NCBI GenBank assembly: GCA_015232335.1
Contig: JADFZV010000001.1
Span: forward strand, 226,813 to 290,812
Source of the DNA: Alphaproteobacteria bacterium
GTDB taxonomy: Bacteria > Pseudomonadota > Alphaproteobacteria > Rhodospirillales > WMHbin7
DNA length: 64,000 nt
Direction: 5' to 3'
Shown: positions 60,352-64,000 of the stretch, in pieces
Numbering within the stretch: the stretch's first letter is position 1
Layout of the letters: each line of letters starts with the position of its first letter
The notes under the pieces: model-generated
Databases searched by the model: none
Seen by the model: only the letters and a program-made list of their open reading frames with translations
What the model was told of the DNA's origin: nothing
Program-made: the position numbers and the translations under genes

Positions 60352-61359
60352 CTATACATGATGCGCGCTGCGGCGTGCCCCCGGCTGATGGCGCGACAGA
60401 TAGCCGGGAACGATGGCTTCCGTCGCCGTCGGCTTGATGCCGAGATCGGCCAGGCCCGGAAGCTTGCCCGAGGGCAGATTGTCCTTGGCCAGAAGCTTCA
60501 TCTGATCAGGCGTCAGGGGCGGCTTGGGCAGGAATTGCAGGAAGAAGGCCTGAATTTTGCCGACAAAGGGGGGCAGGGGCAGAATCAGGGGGCTGCGCTT
60601 GATGGCGCTTGAGACCATTTCCATGATTTCCTTGAGATGCATCGGGCGCGGCCCGACGATCTCGAAGGTGCGCCCCTGGGCCGATGGCTTGTCCAGCACG
60701 GCCAGGATGGCGTCGGCCAGATCGCCCACATAGACCGGCTGAAAGGCCGCTCCGCCCGAACCGAAGAGGTCAAAGTCGACTTCCAGGTCTTTTAGCGACA
60801 GCTTTGGCTTGAAGCCGTCGGTCACGAAGACCGGCAGCAGGCCGGTCAGGCGGGCCAGACCAGCAAAACGATTGAAAAAATCGTCGTCGGGCCCGAACAC
60901 CACGCTGGGGCGGATGATCACCGCCTCGGGGAAAGCGGCAAGAACGGCGGCTTCTCCCTTGGCTTTGCTGCGGGCATAGGCCGAAGGCGAATCGGCATCG
61001 GCGCCCAGAGCGGAAACATGGACCAGGCTTTTGGCGCCGCCTGCCTTGGCGGCCTCGGCAACCCGTTTGGCCCCTTCGACATGGATGGCTTCAAATTTGG
61101 AAGCGCCTCGCTCGAACAGGATGCCGACCAGATTGATCACGGCGTCAGCGCCCTGGCAGGCCCGCTGGACCGAGGCCTTGTCTTGCAGGCTGGCCTTGAT
61201 CGGCACCACCTGCCCCACCTCGCCCATGGGTTTCAGGAATGCCGCCCCGATAGGGTCGCGGACAGCGGCGCGCACGACATGTCCCGCCCTGGCCAGTCTT
61301 TGCACCACCTGGCGCCCGATGAACCCCGAAGCCCCGAAAACCGTGACGACACGCGCCAT
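60352..61359 (-). CDS. NAD(P)-binding SDR-like protein, complex I NDUFA9-like
   Basis: MARVVTVFGASGFIGRQVVQRLARAGHVVRAAVRDPIGAAFLKPMGEVGQVVPIKASLQDKASVQRA. Confidence 0.88.
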   Translation of the reverse strand: MARVVTVFGASGFIGRQVVQRLARAGHVVRAAVRDPIGAAFLKPMGEVGQVVPIKASLQDKASVQRACQGADAVINLVGILFERGASKFEAIHVEGAKRVAEAAKAGGAKSLVHVSALGADADSPSAYARSKAKGEAAVLAAFPEAVIIRPSVVFGPDDDFFNRFAGLARLTGLLPVFVTDGFKPKLSLKDLEVDFDLFGSGGAAFQPVYVGDLADAILAVLDKPSAQGRTFEIVGPRPMHLKEIMEMVSSAIKRSPLILPLPPFVGKIQAFFLQFLPKPPLTPDQMKLLAKDNLPSGKLPGLADLGIKPTATEAIVPGYLSRHQPGARRSAHHV

Positions 61360-61492
61360 TTTGACCTTCTCCACCTGAAAATCCGCTGCAATTCTTTTGA
61401 AAGGTTACACGAGACGCAGACAGTTCGTCCATCCTGCCCTTGACAGAAAGGGTTCGGCTGGGGTATCGCTCGCCCTCCCGAGACGGTCCCCT

Positions 61493-61579
61493 GCCCAGGT
61501 GGCGGAATTGGTAGACGCGCTAGATTCAGGTTCTAGTGGCTGAAAGGTCGTGGAAGTTCGAGTCTTCTCCTGGGCACCA
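61493..61579 (+). tRNA. tRNA-Leu(CAG)
   Basis: GCCCAGGTGGCGGAATTGGTAGACGCGCTAGATTCAGGTTCTAG...GTTCGAGTCTTCTCCTGGGCACCA; anticodon CAG. Confidence 0.95.
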
Positions 61580-61670
61580 CCTCTCGGCCGGACTCTCCCT
61601 AGAATGGGGAGTTCGGCGGCTCCGGGGGGGCGCCGGAACTGTCGGGGGTCGCGTTCAGGGAGAAGCGCAC

Positions 61671-62279
61671 ATGGCCAATTATCTCCACCATGGCGACCTG
61701 CCCGAAGGGCTCGACCTGGGTTCGGTCATCGCCATCGACACCGAGACGATGGGCCTCAATCCCATGCGTGATCGGCTGTGCGTGGTGCAATTATCGTCGG
61801 GAAACGGCGATGCACATCTCGTCCATTTCCAGGGTCGCTACGAGGCCCCGCGTCTCAAAGCGTTGCTGGCTGATCCCAACCGATTGAAACTGTTCCATTA
61901 TGCCCGCTTCGACATCGCCATGCTGGCCCGCTGGCTGGGGGTAACTTGCGCCCCCGTTTATTGCACCAAGATCGCTTCGCGCCTCACGCGCACCAATACC
62001 GACAAGCATGGGCTTAAGGATTTGTGCCGCGATCTCTTGGGCGTCGACTTATCCAAGCAGCAGCAGACCAGCGACTGGGGCTCGGCGGATCTGACGGCGG
62101 AGCAGCAGGCCTATGCCGCTTCCGACGTTTTGCATCTTCACGCCCTGAAGACCAAGCTGGACGGTTTTTTGAAGCGCGAGGGGCGGGCGGCCCTGGCCGA
62201 GTCCTGCTTCGCCTTCCTGCCCACCAGGGCGGCTCTCGATCTTCTGGGGTGGGACGAGGAAGATATTTTTGCCCACTGA
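61671..62279 (+). CDS. rnd: Ribonuclease D-like 3'-5' exonuclease
   Basis: SVIAIDTETMGLNPMRDRLCVVQLSSGNGDAHLVHF...HYARFDIAMLARWLG...KQQQTSDWGSADLTAEQQAYAASDVLHL. Confidence 0.9.
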   Translation: MANYLHHGDLPEGLDLGSVIAIDTETMGLNPMRDRLCVVQLSSGNGDAHLVHFQGRYEAPRLKALLADPNRLKLFHYARFDIAMLARWLGVTCAPVYCTKIASRLTRTNTDKHGLKDLCRDLLGVDLSKQQQTSDWGSADLTAEQQAYAASDVLHLHALKTKLDGFLKREGRAALAESCFAFLPTRAALDLLGWDEEDIFAH

Positions 62280-62315
62280 TTCAGAGCCTGACCGGTCGGT
62301 TGGGCGTCTCTTGCC

Positions 62316-63020
62316 ATGAGCGCCGCCGCCCGTACCTATCTGCTCGATCTTTCCCGCGAAAATCTGCTCGATTTGCTCGACAAGGAGCGGACATTCGTTG
62401 AAATCGGCGTGGCCGAGGGGGCTTTCTCGCAAGAAATCCTGAAGCGCTGCCGCCCATCTTGCCTGACCCTGATCGATCTGTGGGCGCATCAGGAAGACCC
62501 GTCCTATGTGCCAGATGTGAACAATGTTCCAAGCCAGGAGCAAGAGGCTCGCTATCAGGCGGTGAAGGACCGGTTTTCCGGGCCGAATGTCAGCATCCTC
62601 AGGCAGGATTCACTCTCGGCGGCCAGTTGTTTTGCCGATGGCAGCCTCGATTACATTTACATCGACGCCATGCATACGTTTGAGGCGGTAACCGCCGATC
62701 TCGAAGTCTGGTGGCCCAAATTGACCCCAGGCGGTCTTTTGATGGGACATGACTACGCCAATCACATCGTGGCGCTGAAATCCGGCTTCGGGGTGGTCGA
62801 GGCGGTCAACAAATTCGTCGAGCGCACCGGCTGCGCCTTCGTCGGCATCACCCGAGAGAACTATCCCTATCCCAGCTATATCCTGGCCCGTTCCTGGCAT
62901 CAAAAGGCCTTAGAAATCCATGACCGGGCCGATATCCTGGGATCGTTCGAGACGGGCCGCATGAGCTGGGAGTTGATGCCGCTGCCTGACGGTTCAATCA
63001 AAATATTCCCCAAATTCTAA
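62316..63020 (+). CDS. Class I SAM-dependent methyltransferase-like protein
   Basis: RTFVEIGVAEGAFSQEILKRCRPSCLTLIDLW...DYIYIDAMHTFEAVTADLEVWWPKLTPGGLLMGHDY. Confidence 0.8.
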   Translation: MSAAARTYLLDLSRENLLDLLDKERTFVEIGVAEGAFSQEILKRCRPSCLTLIDLWAHQEDPSYVPDVNNVPSQEQEARYQAVKDRFSGPNVSILRQDSLSAASCFADGSLDYIYIDAMHTFEAVTADLEVWWPKLTPGGLLMGHDYANHIVALKSGFGVVEAVNKFVERTGCAFVGITRENYPYPSYILARSWHQKALEIHDRADILGSFETGRMSWELMPLPDGSIKIFPKF

Positions 63021-63243
63021 CTGCTTCGTCAGCGGATGGCGGAATACAAGGGGATTTTCACATTCATTGGGCGTGGCATTGAAGGAAAATTAAGCCGTTT
63101 CGCCCGGTGATGACAGGCCGCCATTCATTGACCCGGACGGCCAATCCATGCAAGTATGGCGCCAAGTGAAGGGGCTGTTGTTCGCCGCCTTCTTTCGGCC
63201 ATTTTAACCCGCGATATTGGCTTAGAGAATCGAACCATCCTGA

Positions 63244-64000
63244 ATGACACGCATGACGCAAACCCGACCATCCACCGAAGCGGCCGATCTGGAATCGGCC
63301 AGGCGCGTTTTGGCCCTTGAGGCCGAGGCGCTGCAATCCTTGTCGCTGGGGTTGGATCAGGCCTTCGTGCGGGCGCTTGATATTCTAAGCGCCGTTGAAG
63401 GTCGCGTTGTGGTCAGCGGCATGGGCAAAAGCGGCCATGTCGGCCATAAGATCGCCGCCACCCTGGCCTCGACCGGAACGCCTGCGGTTTTTGTGCATCC
63501 CGCCGAGGCCAGCCATGGCGATCTGGGCATGATCACGGCCAAGGATGCGGTGCTGGCCCTGTCCAATTCCGGCGAAACGGCAGAGCTTTCCGATCTGATC
63601 GCCTATACGCGCCGCTTTGCCATTCCGCTGGTCGGCATCACCAGCCGCGGGGGCAGCACACTATCCGAGGCCGCCGACGTCGCCCTGGTTCTGCCCTTGA
63701 AAACCGAAGCCTGCCCGATGGGCCTGGCTCCCACCACCTCGACCACCATGATGCTGGCCCTGGGCGACGCCTTATCGGTGGCGCTTCTCGAACGCAAGGG
63801 CTTTACAGCGGCAGATTTCCAGATGCTGCATCCGGGCGGGTCCTTGGGACGGCGCCTCTTGAAAGTCTCTGATCTCATGCATGACGGGGACGAGGTGCCT
63901 TTGGTGGCGCCCGCCCAGCCGATGGCCGAAACCCTGTTGGTCATGACCAACAAGCGTTTTGGCTGCGCGGGCGTCGTGGGGCCGGACGGAAGGCTTATGG
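63244..64000 (+). CDS. kdsD: Arabinose-5-phosphate isomerase KdsD/KpsF, truncated at right edge
   Basis: VVVSGMGKSGHVGHKIAATLASTGTPAVFVHPAEASHGDLGMI...ALSNSGETAEL; CBS domain begins at the edge. Confidence 0.93.
   Translation, partial: MTRMTQTRPSTEAADLESARRVLALEAEALQSLSLGLDQAFVRALDILSAVEGRVVVSGMGKSGHVGHKIAATLASTGTPAVFVHPAEASHGDLGMITAKDAVLALSNSGETAELSDLIAYTRRFAIPLVGITSRGGSTLSEAADVALVLPLKTEACPMGLAPTTSTTMMLALGDALSVALLERKGFTAADFQMLHPGGSLGRRLLKVSDLMHDGDEVPLVAPAQPMAETLLVMTNKRFGCAGVVGPDGRLM

Overview
This 64 kb window is high-GC and almost fully coding. Gene content (irr, gcrA, nifA/nifB, NDUFS4-like and NDUFA9-like proteins) points to a nitrogen-fixing alphaproteobacterium, probably Rhodospirillales; that placement is inference. 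Main blocks: (1) rsmB(partial)-htpX; (2) a tartrate/glycerate-type operon (FCD regulator, MFS transporter, glycerate kinase, pyruvate kinase) behind a 23-bp tandem repeat; (3) a REPIN-like palindrome and rpmJ; (4) a nif regulatory/cofactor segment: nifA, two sensor kinases, a hemerythrin-like protein, nifB, ferredoxin, LRV Fe-S protein, nifZ, nifT and a SIR2-like gene, with readable sigma54 and NifA sites but no nifHDK in the window; (5) tRNA-Pro, tRNA-Arg and a small AlbA_2/TA-remnant island; (6) irr, nitronate monooxygenase, GDPD, and pnp-rpsO-truB-rbfA-infB-ylxR-nusA-rimP with an apparent attenuator-like leader; (7) an AT-richer two-gene DUF488 cassette; (8) TPP riboswitch-thiC, a collapsed BrnT-like toxin with an HTH antitoxin, Fe-ADH, a GH17-GT2 glucan synthase-like gene; (9) tRNA-Ser, signalling genes, argFD, gcrA, a MITE-like repeat, tRNA-Leu, rnd and a truncated kdsD. 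The best candidates for undescribed biology are the DUF488 plus partner cassette, the SIR2-like gene at the end of the nif operon, and the degenerate kinase/hemerythrin signalling group between nifA and nifB. No searches were run; all family calls come from reading the translations.
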